Source of the DNA: Enterococcaceae bacterium OF42-14pH9A
Lineage (GTDB): Bacteria > Bacillota > Bacilli > Lactobacillales > Enterococcaceae
Assembly: GCA_027692465.1 (NCBI GenBank)
Contig: JAQEYU010000003.1
Span: 62,001-126,000, forward strand
Direction of reading: 5' to 3'
DNA length: 64,000 nucleotides
Shown here: positions 54,207 through 63,479 of the stretch, piece by piece
Layout of the letters: each line of letters starts with the position of its first letter
Position numbering within the stretch: the stretch's first letter is position 1
The notes under the pieces: generated by a model
Database searches by the model: none
Told to the model about the DNA's origin: nothing
Seen by the model: the letters and a program-made list of their open reading frames with translations, nothing else
Program-made: the position numbers and the translations under genes

Positions 54207-55586
54207 TCATTTTTTCAATGTCAGTTTTACGACGACTTCACAACGAGCAGTTTGGGGGAACATATCCACTGATTGCAGATATGCCACATCGTAGATCTCA
54301 GCCAGTTGGGTCAAATCTCTGGCCAAGGTGGAGACGTTGCAGGAAATATAGACCAGTTTTTTGGCGGGATAGCGTTTCAGTGCCTGCCGCAATTTCTGAT
54401 CGAGACCGGTGCGGGGAGGATCTACTACGATTGCATCAGGTCGGAAGCCTTGCGAAAGCCACTGGGGGAGAAGTTCTTCGGCTGTCCCTGTTTCATATCG
54501 GGTATTGTTCAGTCCCATTCTTGCAGCATTTTTACGAGCATCCGTGATGGCTGCGGGAATGATATCCATTCCCCGGACTTCTTTGGCTTTGGCGGCCATG
54601 CTTAAGCCGATAGTACCGACTCCGCAGTAAGCATCCACCAGGGTCTCGTCTTTTTGCAGATCAAGGGCCTTGGCAGCTTCTTGATAGAGGACTTGTGTTT
54701 GTGCCGGATTCAGCTGGAAAAAGGCGCGGGCGGAGAGATCAAAAGACATGCCCAGGATTTCTTCGCGGATTGCTTCTTTGCCCCAGAGAAGAAGTGTCTC
54801 ATCTCCCATTACCAAGGAGGTTTTTTTGCTTTGGACATTTTGCATGATGGAGACGACTTTCGGCAGGCGTTCGGTGATCTCCCGCAGCAAAGCATTTTTT
54901 TGCGGCAGTTTGGCGGTGGCTGTTACCAAGACGATTTGCAGCTCGCCGGTTTGTTTGCCGGTCCGCACCACAATCGTCTTGATGATCCCGCTGTTTTTCT
55001 TCTCGTCATAAATCGGCAGGCTGTATTTGTTCAGCAGCTGCAAAACAGTATTGACAGCCTCTTGGGTATCAGGCAGTTGGACGGGGCAGTTGTCAATAGC
55101 CACTAAGCGATGGCTGTCCCGCTCGTAAAGACCGGCTGCGGCTTTTTTAGTTACCGGATCATAACGCAGCTGGAACTGAGCTTTGTTACGATAGCGCCAG
55201 GGATCCGCCATACCGATCGTAGGAAGCAGGGGATAGTCCTGCCATCCCTTGGGTTTAAACTTGGTCAGTGCCTGCAGGAGCAGATCTTTTTTGAAGACCA
55301 GTTGTGCCGGGTAGGAAAGGTGCTGAAGTTGGCAGCCGCCGCAGCGATCATAAAAAGGACAAGGGGCGGTGATGCGATCCGGACTCTTTTTCAAGATGTT
55401 CTCCAAGTGTGCTTCGGCGTATTTCGGCTCTACCCCGACGACTTTAGCTTGGATCTCTTCGCCCGGCAGCGCACCGGGAACAAAGATCGCCAGGCGCCGA
55501 TAGTAGGCGATTCCTTCACCGTTGATCCCCAGACGTTTGATTTTTAAATTGAGCTGTTGGCCGCATTTAACGATGGTTTGTACCAT
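54207..55586 (-). CDS. rlmD: 23S rRNA (uracil-5-)-methyltransferase RlmD/RlmCD
   Basis: 459 residues. The N-terminal TRAM domain (about 8-60) is followed by an iron-sulfur Cys set (CPFYDRCGGCQLQ), a SAM-binding motif (VDAYCGVGTIGL) and the catalytic region VYISCNVSTLARDL. The enzyme methylates uridine C5 in 23S rRNA. Firmicute members may modify two sites (RlmCD). Minus-strand ATG at 55586. It is convergent with fur. Confidence 0.9.
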   Translation of the reverse strand: MVQTIVKCGQQLNLKIKRLGINGEGIAYYRRLAIFVPGALPGEEIQAKVVGVEPKYAEAHLENILKKSPDRITAPCPFYDRCGGCQLQHLSYPAQLVFKKDLLLQALTKFKPKGWQDYPLLPTIGMADPWRYRNKAQFQLRYDPVTKKAAAGLYERDSHRLVAIDNCPVQLPDTQEAVNTVLQLLNKYSLPIYDEKKNSGIIKTIVVRTGKQTGELQIVLVTATAKLPQKNALLREITERLPKVVSIMQNVQSKKTSLVMGDETLLLWGKEAIREEILGMSFDLSARAFFQLNPAQTQVLYQEAAKALDLQKDETLVDAYCGVGTIGLSMAAKAKEVRGMDIIPAAITDARKNAARMGLNNTRYETGTAEELLPQWLSQGFRPDAIVVDPPRTGLDQKLRQALKRYPAKKLVYISCNVSTLARDLTQLAEIYDVAYLQSVDMFPQTARCEVVVKLTLKK

Positions 55587-55704
55587 AGGATTCCCTCATT
55601 TCTGAAATTCTACATTATTTTAACACATCGTCGCCGTTGAAAAAGACTTTTTATGTTAAACTGGAATGTACGTTCCCATTGAAAAGAAAGCAGGTGATGC
55701 AACA

Positions 55705-56511
55705 ATGGATATGTTGAAAGTGGCCGGAATCGCCAAAGATAAGGGTGGGCTGTTTATTGTCAAATTTTCCAACCGCGAAAAGCTGCGGGTTTCCGAAGAT
55801 CAGCTGGTAAAGTACCGCCTTTTGAAGGGAATGGAGCTGACTGAAGAGGAACTGGCCGAGCTGAAAAGAAGCAGCACCTACGATCTGGGGCTGCAGGAAG
55901 CTTATCGCTATGTCAGTTATCAATTACGAACCGAAAAAGAAATGCGGCGTTTTTTGAAAGATAAAGAGATCCCGAATGATGATATTGGTAAAATCCTGCA
56001 GCATTTGAAAGAATTGCATCTGATGGATGATCTGGTTTTTGCAGAAAGTTTTGTCAGAACACAAATGCGTCTGTCGGATAAGGGCCCGCGGAATTTGAAA
56101 CAACAGCTGCTTCAAAAAGGCATCACAGAAGAGCTGATTCAGCAGGCACTGACACTGTATGACAAAAAAGAACAGGCGGAGGTTGCCTGTAAAACAGCCG
56201 CCAAAGCCTTGAAAAAAATCCATGGAAAAAGCTTCAAGGAGACACAGCAGAAAATACGCCAAACTCTGATGCAAAAGGGCTTTGACAGCGAGACCATCGA
56301 TAATGCAATAGCGGATTTGGGAGTTGAAAAAGAAGCAGAGGCCGAAGCGGAGGCCTTGGCAAAAGAAGGTGATAAACTGTGGCGCCGACATCAGCGCAAA
56401 CCTTTACGGGAGCGTAAGCAGAAAGTCAAGCAGAGCCTGTATCAAAAGGGCTTTGAGCTGGCAACAATCCAAATTTATCTCGAAAACAAGGAAATTGAAG
56501 ATGACGAATAA
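55705..56511 (+). CDS. recX: Recombination regulator RecX
   Basis: 268 residues of three-helix RecX repeats (LRTEKEMRRFLKDKEI, GPRNLKQQLLQKGIT, KIRQTLMQKGFD, KVKQSLYQKGFE). RecX binds RecA filaments and lowers their activity. ATG 55705 follows CAGGTGATG; an upstream ATG is less well placed. It overlaps mutY by 11 nt, so two DNA-repair functions are coupled. Confidence 0.88.
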   Translation: MDMLKVAGIAKDKGGLFIVKFSNREKLRVSEDQLVKYRLLKGMELTEEELAELKRSSTYDLGLQEAYRYVSYQLRTEKEMRRFLKDKEIPNDDIGKILQHLKELHLMDDLVFAESFVRTQMRLSDKGPRNLKQQLLQKGITEELIQQALTLYDKKEQAEVACKTAAKALKKIHGKSFKETQQKIRQTLMQKGFDSETIDNAIADLGVEKEAEAEAEALAKEGDKLWRRHQRKPLRERKQKVKQSLYQKGFELATIQIYLENKEIEDDE

Positions 56512-57676
56512 ACCATGGGAAACACTTTCCCAAACAGAGATCAAAGAACTGCAGGAAGTTTTTTTGAATTGGTACGATAAACATAAACGTAACTTGCCTT
56601 GGCGGATGAATACCGATCCTTATCGCGTCTGGATCTCCGAAATCATGCTGCAGCAGACTCGCGTGGATACTGTGATCGATTATTATTATCGCTTTATGGA
56701 GACCTTTCCGACGATTGCCGCACTTGCCGCAGCCGACGAGGAAAAACTTTTAAAAGTCTGGGAAGGCTTGGGCTATTACTCCCGCGCCCGTAATTTACAG
56801 GCTGCCGCTCGCCAGATGACCGAAGCATTTGCAGGAGCAATGCCGACAACTGTTGACGAGATCGCTTCGTTGAAAGGGATTGGCCCTTATACCACCGGAG
56901 CCATCGCCAGTATTTCCTTTGGACTTCCGGAACCGGCCATCGACGGCAATGTGATGCGGGTGGTCAGCCGCTTGTTTGAAATTGAAGCCGATATCGCTAA
57001 AGCCTCCTCCCGAAAAGTCTTCGATGAAGCGATGCGAGTGATTCTGCCTGTATCGGCCCCGGGAGATTTCAATCAAGCCTTGATGGATCTGGGATCAAGT
57101 ATCTGTACGCCCAAAAATCCAAATTGTCCGGAATGTCCACTAAACAAATTCTGTCGAGCCTACCAAGATGATAAGGCAACTGATTTTCCTGTCAAGACGA
57201 AAAAAACACCGCCGAAACCAGTTTATTATGCAGCGGCAGCCATCGAAAATACTAAGGGCGAGTTCTGGCTGGTACAGCGGCCGGAAAACGGTCTGTTGGC
57301 AAAAATGTGGACCTTCCCATTGTTGGAATTGGAGGAGAAACAGTATCAGAATTTGAAAAAAGACTTTGCCAAAGACGAACCGCAACAGACCGAGCTGCTG
57401 GTGGCTGAGGAGTCTGATGCTGAGTATCTCCTGCCTTTTGAGAATTCCGATATTATCTGGCAAAAACGGCATCTGGGGGAAGTTACCCATGTATTCAGCC
57501 ATTTAAAGTGGCATCTGCTGCTTTTTTACGGTCGGATGAAAGGAGACGGCAGTCCACAGGGATTTCCGGGACAATGGGTCGCAAAAACGGATTTTGCAAC
57601 GCTTGTTTTTCCTAAGCCGCAACAGAAACTGGTGGAACAGCTTGACAAAAATCGGGGGGATAACAAAGTTTTCTAG
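56501..57676 (+). CDS. mutY: A/G-specific adenine glycosylase MutY
   Basis: 391 residues. It has the catalytic Glu in ISEIMLQQTRVDTV, a helix-hairpin-helix LKGIGPYTTGA with the Asp in PAIDGNVMRVVSR, and an Fe-S cluster C-x6-C-x2-C-x5-C (CTPKNPNCPECPLNKFC). The C-terminal NUDIX-like domain recognises 8-oxoG. It removes adenine opposite 8-oxoguanine. ATG 56501 lies inside the end of recX; the open frame upstream of it is recX in another frame. Confidence 0.95.
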   Translation: MTNKPWETLSQTEIKELQEVFLNWYDKHKRNLPWRMNTDPYRVWISEIMLQQTRVDTVIDYYYRFMETFPTIAALAAADEEKLLKVWEGLGYYSRARNLQAAARQMTEAFAGAMPTTVDEIASLKGIGPYTTGAIASISFGLPEPAIDGNVMRVVSRLFEIEADIAKASSRKVFDEAMRVILPVSAPGDFNQALMDLGSSICTPKNPNCPECPLNKFCRAYQDDKATDFPVKTKKTPPKPVYYAAAAIENTKGEFWLVQRPENGLLAKMWTFPLLELEEKQYQNLKKDFAKDEPQQTELLVAEESDAEYLLPFENSDIIWQKRHLGEVTHVFSHLKWHLLLFYGRMKGDGSPQGFPGQWVAKTDFATLVFPKPQQKLVEQLDKNRGDNKVF

Positions 57677-57693
57677 TCAATATCTGCTTTTAT

Positions 57694-57702
57694 TGATATA
57701 AT
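57694..57702 (+). promoter_or_regulatory. Extended -10 promoter of the DUF402 gene
   Basis: TGATATAAT is an extended -10 without a good -35. It leaves a leader of about 195 nt with several small hairpins (such as CCTGC/GCAGG near 57766-57783 and GTTCACGAAC) before the start at 57904. No RNA family recognised. Confidence 0.45.
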
Positions 57703-57903
57703 ATTCCCGATGCCGGGTTTGTGACGCTCGTAACCAGGATAATGTGACATCCTCTCAAAATGATTCCTGCTTTTTGTGCAGGTCCGTTGCAAATCCATGA
57801 AGTACGTGTGTTTCTTGAAAGCTGATTTCAGGCTGTTATGCAGTGTGTTTCGGTTCACGAACCCCAAACGATAAGCAATCATGCTTGCGAGGGAAGGGTA
57901 ACT

Positions 57904-58437
57904 ATGCGAATTCCGAAAGAAGGCGAGTTTGTAACGATTCAAAGTTACAAGCACGATGGCAATTTGCACCGAACGTGGCGTGATACTATGGTATTGAAAA
58001 CCAGTGAATACTCCATGATCGGCGTCAATGACCACACCTTGGTCACTGAGTCGGACGGTCGACGTTGGGTGACACGGGAACCGGCGATTGTCTATTTTCA
58101 CAAAGAATGCTGGTTCAATGTCATCGCGATGATCAGAGAAAAGGGGGTCTCCTATTATTGTAATCTGGCTTCACCCTATTTATTGGATGAAGAAGCGTTG
58201 AAGTATATCGATTACGATCTGGATATCAAAGTTTTTCCGGATGGTGAAAAGCGCTTATTGGATGTGGATGAGTATGAACTGCACTCGAAGATCATGCATT
58301 ATCCCAAAGACATCGACTTTATTTTGAAGGAGAATGTCAAGATTCTGGTGGACTGGATCAATAATGGCAAAGGCCCGTTTTCAGAAGGCTACATCGATAT
58401 CTGGTATAACCGCTACAAGCAATTGTCACAAAAATGA
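57904..58437 (+). CDS. DUF402 nucleoside di/triphosphatase, Ntdp-like
   Basis: 177 residues. [25 protein letters not shown] and the acidic segment [20 protein letters not shown] (both split here: [14 protein letters not shown]) match the DUF402 family. Staphylococcal members hydrolyse nucleoside di- and triphosphates with a divalent metal. ATG 57904 follows GGGAAGG; the frame extends further upstream without a better ribosome site. A terminator follows directly. Confidence 0.82.
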   Translation: MRIPKEGEFVTIQSYKHDGNLHRTWRDTMVLKTSEYSMIGVNDHTLVTESDGRRWVTREPAIVYFHKECWFNVIAMIREKGVSYYCNLASPYLLDEEALKYIDYDLDIKVFPDGEKRLLDVDEYELHSKIMHYPKDIDFILKENVKILVDWINNGKGPFSEGYIDIWYNRYKQLSQK

Positions 58438-58440
58438 CGA

Positions 58441-58473
58441 AAACTGCTGCAGAGAGTCTGCGGCAGTTTTTTT
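58441..58473 (+). terminator. Terminator after DUF402 gene
   Basis: AAACTGCTGCAG and CTGCGGCAGTTT stem with AGAGT loop, followed by a T run. Confidence 0.85.
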
Positions 58474-58794
58474 CGCCGAAATTTAAAAAACGCCAATGGG
58501 ACTGGAAATGTCGCTCTTTTTTCAAAGCGGCCAGGTGATGCTCTATAAATGCAGAATAGTCGGGGAAGATTGGTGACAAAACCGGGTCTTTTTTTTCAGT
58601 TGATGTCGCAATGTTCCTTTATGCAACCAGGTAAACTACGCTGGACCATTGATGTGGTGAAAATGAAAAGTCTTCTAAATACGGAGCTTCAGCTGTTTTC
58701 CGATAAAGAACCTTTTGTGACAGATGTTTTTTAAGCCGAAATTAAGGCAAATAGGTTATGATTAAAAGTGATAACAACAGGAGCTGTGACGAAA
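58474..58794. other. Intergenic stretch before the amidase gene
   Basis: About 320 nt. One plus-strand frame of 61 codons is open (58549-58734), but it has no convincing ribosome site or recognisable product. Nothing else was identified apart from the ribosome site AGGAG of the amidase near 58779. Confidence 0.4.
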
Positions 58795-59799
58795 ATGAAA
58801 AAAAAGAGTGGACTAATCCTGATCAGCGGAGCAGTATTTGCAGCTGCGATTTTTTTAGGCGGGGCGTACTATTTCAATCAGAGGCAGGAGCCGCAGCCGG
58901 AAACAACGGCACACAGCGGTGTCACAGAGTGGGAAAGTACAGAAGATTCTGCGGCCACTGAATTGACTGAGCGGGCAGTAACAATGGAAAAAATGGTGGA
59001 AGTATATGTCGATCCTGCTTTATATGATACCAATGCTGTCGAAGAGACTGCCAACGACTATGTTCAGGTGAAGCAAACCACGGATCCGGCAAGTGAGGTT
59101 CTGACTAAACTTCACCGGGGAGAATGGGCAGCTTATTTGGAAGATGCAGGAGATTACGTCAAAGTGCGGGCCGATTCGGGGAAGGAAGGCTATATTCCCA
59201 AAGCGAACGCCGGCTCAGTAACTGAAGTGGCACGCCGAAAAAAAGCAACAGCTCTTTCCCAACTTTCAGTCGTTTTGGATGCAGGACATGGCGGCATCGA
59301 CACCGGGGCAGAAAGTCCGGACGGCAGTGTAAACGAAAAAACGCTGACTTTGCAGACTGCTCAGGCGGTGGGTAAGCTGCTTTCGGAAAATGGCGTCGAC
59401 GTCACCTATACACGCAATGAAGATAAGCTATTGGCATTGAAGGATGTAGCGGCATTTTCCCGCAATGAAAATCCGGATATCTTCATCAGCCTGCATTATG
59501 ATAATTTTGATTATCCCAACGGCATGCAGGGCTTTACCACTTACTATTATTATCAGGATGCTGAAAAATTCGGGACGCTGGTTTCAAACGCACTGGCAGA
59601 AACGCTGCCTTTATTCAACAACGACGTGCGTTTCGGCAATTATTACGTGATCCGGGAGACCTATGTGCCCCTCAGTCTTTTATTGGAGCTGGGCTATGTT
59701 AACAGCGATCATGATCTGGCTGAAATCACGAAAAACGATTATCCGGATAAAGTGGCCAAAGGAATACTGGCGGCACTGGAAGCTTACGTTCAACAGTGA
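58795..59799 (+). CDS. N-acetylmuramoyl-L-alanine amidase with SH3 domain
   Basis: 334 residues. A signal anchor or signal peptide (about 5-25) precedes an SH3-like domain (about 85-145, ASEVLTKLHRGEWAAYLED). An Amidase_3 domain follows, with zinc ligands in LDAGHGGIDTG, VNEKTL and SLHYD and the catalytic Glu in LLELGYVNS. It cuts the bond between muramic acid and the stem peptide. ATG 58795 is preferred over GTG 58768 because of the AGGAG upstream. Followed by a bidirectional terminator shared with the GNAT gene. Confidence 0.92.
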   Translation: MKKKSGLILISGAVFAAAIFLGGAYYFNQRQEPQPETTAHSGVTEWESTEDSAATELTERAVTMEKMVEVYVDPALYDTNAVEETANDYVQVKQTTDPASEVLTKLHRGEWAAYLEDAGDYVKVRADSGKEGYIPKANAGSVTEVARRKKATALSQLSVVLDAGHGGIDTGAESPDGSVNEKTLTLQTAQAVGKLLSENGVDVTYTRNEDKLLALKDVAAFSRNENPDIFISLHYDNFDYPNGMQGFTTYYYYQDAEKFGTLVSNALAETLPLFNNDVRFGNYYVIRETYVPLSLLLELGYVNSDHDLAEITKNDYPDKVAKGILAALEAYVQQ

Positions 59800-59820
59800 G
59801 TTTGAAGGGGAGCAAATAAC

Positions 59821-59872
59821 AAAGCAGCCGACAAGATCTTGAAAATAGGACTTGTCGGCTGCTTTGTTTTTG
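59821..59872. terminator. Bidirectional terminator between amidase and GNAT genes
   Basis: AAAGCAGCCGACAAG pairs perfectly with CTTGTCGGCTGCTTT, followed by GTTTTTG. It serves the two convergent genes. Confidence 0.9.
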
Positions 59873-59885
59873 TAGGGCACTGTTT

Positions 59886-60317
59886 TTATAATTGTTTGAT
59901 CATAGCAACATGATCGATACCGGCATCTTGGAAAACGGGTCCGTACGCGGCGAATCCCGATTTTTCATAAAAGCTGCGGGCGGTAAGTTGAGCTCCCAGT
60001 GTGATTTCCTTGAAGCCCTGTTCTTTGGCGAAACGCTCCGCCTCTTCCAGTACCTTTTCGCCAAACCCGCGGCCGCGCGCCTGCTGCAAGACCGCCATTC
60101 GCTGCAGCTTGACCCGATTTTCATCGATGGGCAGCAATCTGGCTGTCGCCAAGGGTTCCCCCTGTTCATAAAGGACAAAGTGGACAGCGTAGGCTTCGTC
60201 TTTGTCAATCTCTCGGGATAGCGGTACCTGCTGCTCTTGTACGAACACGTGATGTCTGATCTTGACGGCATCCAAATAAATTCCGCTCATTGTATCTTTC
60301 GTGTGGACGATTACCAT
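59886..60317 (-). CDS. GNAT-family N-acetyltransferase, ElaA/YjcF-like
   Basis: 143 residues. IRHHVFVQEQQVP near the N-terminus and the acetyl-CoA motif LQQARGRGFGEKVLEEAE identify a GNAT enzyme. ENRVKLQRMAVL is the preceding strand. The substrate is unknown. Minus-strand ATG at 60317 with a GGAGG ribosome site. Confidence 0.88.
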   Translation of the reverse strand: MVIVHTKDTMSGIYLDAVKIRHHVFVQEQQVPLSREIDKDEAYAVHFVLYEQGEPLATARLLPIDENRVKLQRMAVLQQARGRGFGEKVLEEAERFAKEQGFKEITLGAQLTARSFYEKSGFAAYGPVFQDAGIDHVAMIKQL

Positions 60318-60584
60318 GTTTTTGCCTCCTGTATCATTTGCCGAAAATTACCTTCAGAAAGATGTTCTGACACGACTTTTATTCAGTATAACTGAAAAAA
60401 GGCACTATGGAATAACAAGACGATTCAAAAGTTTTGTTCTTTTCCGGTAGGTATTCCGAAAGGTTTTTGGTAAGATGGAGCCAGGAACTTTTCAAAAGAC
60501 GGGTTTACTTTTGCAAAAAGCTGCTATTGAGCTGTTCATCAACGGCTTTTTGCAAGTTCAGTTCTTGTCAGAAATGTTTTGTAT
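60318..60584. other. Intergenic stretch with an 11-bp inverted repeat
   Basis: TTGCAAAAAGC (60511-60521) and GCTTTTTGCAA (60544-60554) are perfect complements around a 22-nt loop, without a T-run. No gene is seen in this stretch. The inverted-repeat element begins at 60585. Confidence 0.5.
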
Positions 60585-60749
60585 TTAGGCGTGTCTGAAA
60601 ACTGCGGTGGAATCCGGATTTTGCGGACTTTTTGCCGGAATCAAGGAATAAAATGCAGCTTATGTAGGGCTAAAACTGCACATTCTTATTACAGATTTTG
60701 GTGGAAAGTATCAAACTATTGGCCGTTGGTGTTTTCAAACACACCCTGA
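60585..60749. mobile_element. Second MITE-like inverted-repeat element, 165 bp
   Basis: The ends are TTAGGCGTGTCTGAAAACT (60585-60603) and a right end whose complement reads TCAGGGTGTGTTTGAAAACA (60730-60749). They match the termini of the element at 11616-11964 with a few changes and one gap. The interior differs and codes for nothing recognisable. It ends about 15 nt before the ribosome site of the AI-2E-family gene. Confidence 0.6.
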
Positions 60750-60777
60750 TTTCAGAGATCTCAAAGGAGTGTATGCT

Positions 60778-61914
60778 ATGCTGGATAAACTGAAAAACTC
60801 CAAGCTGATGTTCTGGTCTTTGGAACTGTTGATCTTGGGAACCCTGATTTTGGTATCGACTAAAATCAACTTTATTTTTCAACCGATCGGGACTTTTTTT
60901 ACTACGTTGTTTGCGCCGGTCTTGGTGGCCGGTTTTCTTTACTATTTGCTGAATCCCATCGTTGGCTTATTGATGAAGCTGACCAAAATGAAGCGGATCT
61001 TTGCGATTGTGCTGGTACTTTTGCTGTTACTAGGGGTGATTGTCTGGACGGTGTTGGCAGTGATCCCGAACCTGGTGAAACAGTTGGCTTCCTTAGCGGA
61101 AAATACCCCGTACTTCATCAGCTCGGTCCAGAAATGGCTGACAGAACTCTCGAAAAATCCGATTTTTGACGGAGTCGATATCGAGGCCCAAATCGAGAAG
61201 CTGGATATTTCATACGGAAGTATCATCCAAAAATTCCTCAGTGGTCTGTCAAACAGCTTGGGATCAATCGTGGGCGGAATCACTTCAACGGCAATGACCG
61301 CTGTAACAGCCCCTTTCATCCTGTTTTATATGTTGAAAGACGGTGAGCGTTTGGTGCCGAATATCAAACGCTTCTTTCCGGAAAAGCGTCGGGCCCAGAT
61401 TGTTGAGCTGCTGGGACAGATGAATAAAACCCTGTCTAGCTACATCAGTGGACAAGCGATTGAGTGTATTTTTGTGGGGACCTTCACCTTCATCGGCTAT
61501 TTGATCATCGGAGTTGATTATGCCTTCTTGTTCGGGATGGTCGCAGGGATTACCAACCTCATTCCTTATTTGGGGCCGTATTTGGGGCTTTTGCCGGCGG
61601 TAGCCGTGACAATCTTCAGTTCGCCTCTTCAAGCGCTGCTCTGCTGTGTCGTCGTTTTGATCGTGCAGCAGTTGGACGGAAATATCATCTATCCGAATGT
61701 TATCGGGAAATCCCTTCAGATTCATCCGCTGACAATCATTTTGGTGCTGCTGGTGGCCGGAAATATTGCCGGACTTTTGGGGATTTTCCTTGGGGTACCT
61801 TTCTATGCAATCTGCCGGACAATCGTGGTGTTTGTGATCCGCCTGATAAAAGACGATAAAATCAAGCAGAACCATTCTCTTTTGACCGATAAAACTACCA
61901 GTCTTGAGAAATGA
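60778..61914 (+). CDS. AI-2E transporter-family membrane protein (PerM-like)
   Basis: 378 residues with seven to eight membrane segments and the family C-terminal pattern GVDYAFLFGMVAGITNLIPYLGPYLG (GITNLIPYLGPYLG) and LLVAGNIAGLLGIFLGVPFYA. Family members have been linked to autoinducer-2 export or to ion/proton exchange; neither can be chosen from sequence. ATG 60778 is 8 nt after AAGGAG; a GTG at 60769 overlaps that site. The second inverted-repeat element lies directly upstream and may carry or displace its promoter. Confidence 0.86.
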   Translation: MLDKLKNSKLMFWSLELLILGTLILVSTKINFIFQPIGTFFTTLFAPVLVAGFLYYLLNPIVGLLMKLTKMKRIFAIVLVLLLLLGVIVWTVLAVIPNLVKQLASLAENTPYFISSVQKWLTELSKNPIFDGVDIEAQIEKLDISYGSIIQKFLSGLSNSLGSIVGGITSTAMTAVTAPFILFYMLKDGERLVPNIKRFFPEKRRAQIVELLGQMNKTLSSYISGQAIECIFVGTFTFIGYLIIGVDYAFLFGMVAGITNLIPYLGPYLGLLPAVAVTIFSSPLQALLCCVVVLIVQQLDGNIIYPNVIGKSLQIHPLTIILVLLVAGNIAGLLGIFLGVPFYAICRTIVVFVIRLIKDDKIKQNHSLLTDKTTSLEK

Positions 61915-61952
61915 TTTTTATTGCAAAGAAAAACGCTTTATGATACGATTTT

Positions 61953-61977
61953 AACGTGGATTTATCCACGTTTTTTT
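61953..61977 (+). terminator. Terminator after AI-2E-family gene
   Basis: AACGTGGA (61953-61960) pairs with TCCACGTT (61965-61972), followed by TTTTT. Confidence 0.88.
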
Positions 61978-62021
61978 CTACCCAAAACTAATTTTGAAGA
62001 TGAAAGAGAGAGAGTGCCATT

Positions 62022-63398
62022 ATGAATGCTGACCCCGAGAGTCAGTCGCTTTTTGCGCAGATATTGCTGTTGATCGTTTTGACGTTGATCAATGCCTTTT
62101 TAGCTGCCTCAGAAATCGCTGTCGTATCCGTCAACAAAAATCGGATCGAACAAAAAGCTGAGGAAGGAGACGCCAAATCACAGAAACTGTTGAAGGTCTT
62201 GCAAAATCCTACCAACTTTCTGTCAACGATCCAAGTGGGGATCACCCTGGTCAATATTTTGTCCGGTGCGTCCTTGGCAGATACGCTGTCTTCCCGTTTA
62301 GCACCTGTGCTGGGTGGCGGTGCTGCTGCAAAAAGTATTGCCAATATTATCGTGTTAGCAATTCTGACTTATGTTTCCATCGTTTTCGGAGAGTTATACC
62401 CTAAACGAATCGCTATGAACAAATCAGAAGAGGTCGCTAAATTTACATCAGGTATCATTCGAGTGATCGGTACGGTGGCAAAACCCTTTGTCTGGTTATT
62501 GTCTGCTTCTACCAGTCTGCTGGCAAAGATTACCCCGATGGATTTCGATGATGAAGATTCGAAGATGACCAGAGATGAAATGCGCTATATGTTGGAAACA
62601 GAAGGTGTGTTTGAGGAAGATGAGCTGGAGATGCTTCAGGGAATCTTCTCATTGGATACAAAAGTCGCCCGAGAAGTTATGGTACCCCGGACGGACGCCT
62701 TTATGGTGGATATCAACGATCCGGTACGAGAGATTCTGACCGGTATCCTGGCAGAAAACTATTCCCGCATTCCTGTCTACAATGACGATAAGGATAAGGT
62801 CGTGGGGATCCTCCATACGAAAAATCTGTTGAAAGCTTCCTTTAAAGACGGTTTTGACAATCTGCAGATCAAAGAGATCATGCAGGAGCCGTTGTTTGTA
62901 CCGGAAACGGTGTTTATCGATGATTTGCTGTATGAATTGAAAAAAACGCAGAATCAGATGGCGATCTTGCTGGATGAATACGGCGGCGTGGTGGGTCTGG
63001 TCACGCTGGAAGATCTGTTGGAAGAAATTGTCGGTGAGATCGATGATGAATCGGATGAAGTAGAAAATCTGTATGAAAAGATTGCCGATAACGAGTACGT
63101 AATCCAAGGACGGATGCTGATCGATGAGTTTAATGAAGCATTCGATACCAGTCTTCATATGAGTGATGTGGATACCATGGCGGGTTACCTGATCACCGCT
63201 TTGGGAACGATTCCTGATGCCGGCGAAGCACTTTCTTTTGACGTTGATAATGTAACCTTGATCTCAGAGGAAATGGAAGGCTCCCGGGTCTTGAAGATCC
63301 GTGTCCTTTTCCATGATCCTGAAGAGCATGAAGTCGAGCCGGAAGAGGAGCGGCGCCATTTTCGTAAAGAATTCGAAGAAGATGAGCCCCGCAGATGA
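62022..63398 (+). CDS. CNNM/CorC-family (hemolysin-like) membrane protein
   Basis: 458 residues. A DUF21 (CNNM) membrane domain (about 1-190, with ASEIAVVSVNKNRI and TLVNILSGASLADTL) precedes a pair of CBS domains (about 210-330, REVMVPRTDAFMVD, QMAILLDEYGGVVGLVT) and a C-terminal CorC/HlyC transporter-associated domain. Family members move or regulate magnesium and other divalent metals; true haemolysis is not implied. The acidic-basic C-terminal tail is low complexity. ATG 62022. Confidence 0.93.
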   Translation: MNADPESQSLFAQILLLIVLTLINAFLAASEIAVVSVNKNRIEQKAEEGDAKSQKLLKVLQNPTNFLSTIQVGITLVNILSGASLADTLSSRLAPVLGGGAAAKSIANIIVLAILTYVSIVFGELYPKRIAMNKSEEVAKFTSGIIRVIGTVAKPFVWLLSASTSLLAKITPMDFDDEDSKMTRDEMRYMLETEGVFEEDELEMLQGIFSLDTKVAREVMVPRTDAFMVDINDPVREILTGILAENYSRIPVYNDDKDKVVGILHTKNLLKASFKDGFDNLQIKEIMQEPLFVPETVFIDDLLYELKKTQNQMAILLDEYGGVVGLVTLEDLLEEIVGEIDDESDEVENLYEKIADNEYVIQGRMLIDEFNEAFDTSLHMSDVDTMAGYLITALGTIPDAGEALSFDVDNVTLISEEMEGSRVLKIRVLFHDPEEHEVEPEEERRHFRKEFEEDEPRR

Positions 63399-63451
63399 AC
63401 TGCTGGCGGCCGCAAAAGAAGCCGCCGGAAACACCTGATATCCGAATCTTA

Positions 63452-63479
63452 AGAAGCTGTCGAGTGACAGCTTCTTTTT
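63452..63479 (+). terminator. Terminator after CNNM/CorC gene
   Basis: AGAAGCTGTC and GACAGCTTCT stem with GAGT loop, followed by TTTT. Confidence 0.88.

Noticed and set aside
58549..58734. Small plus-strand open frame of 61 codons before the amidase gene.
   Set aside because: No good ribosome site and no recognisable product; kept only as part of the intergenic description.
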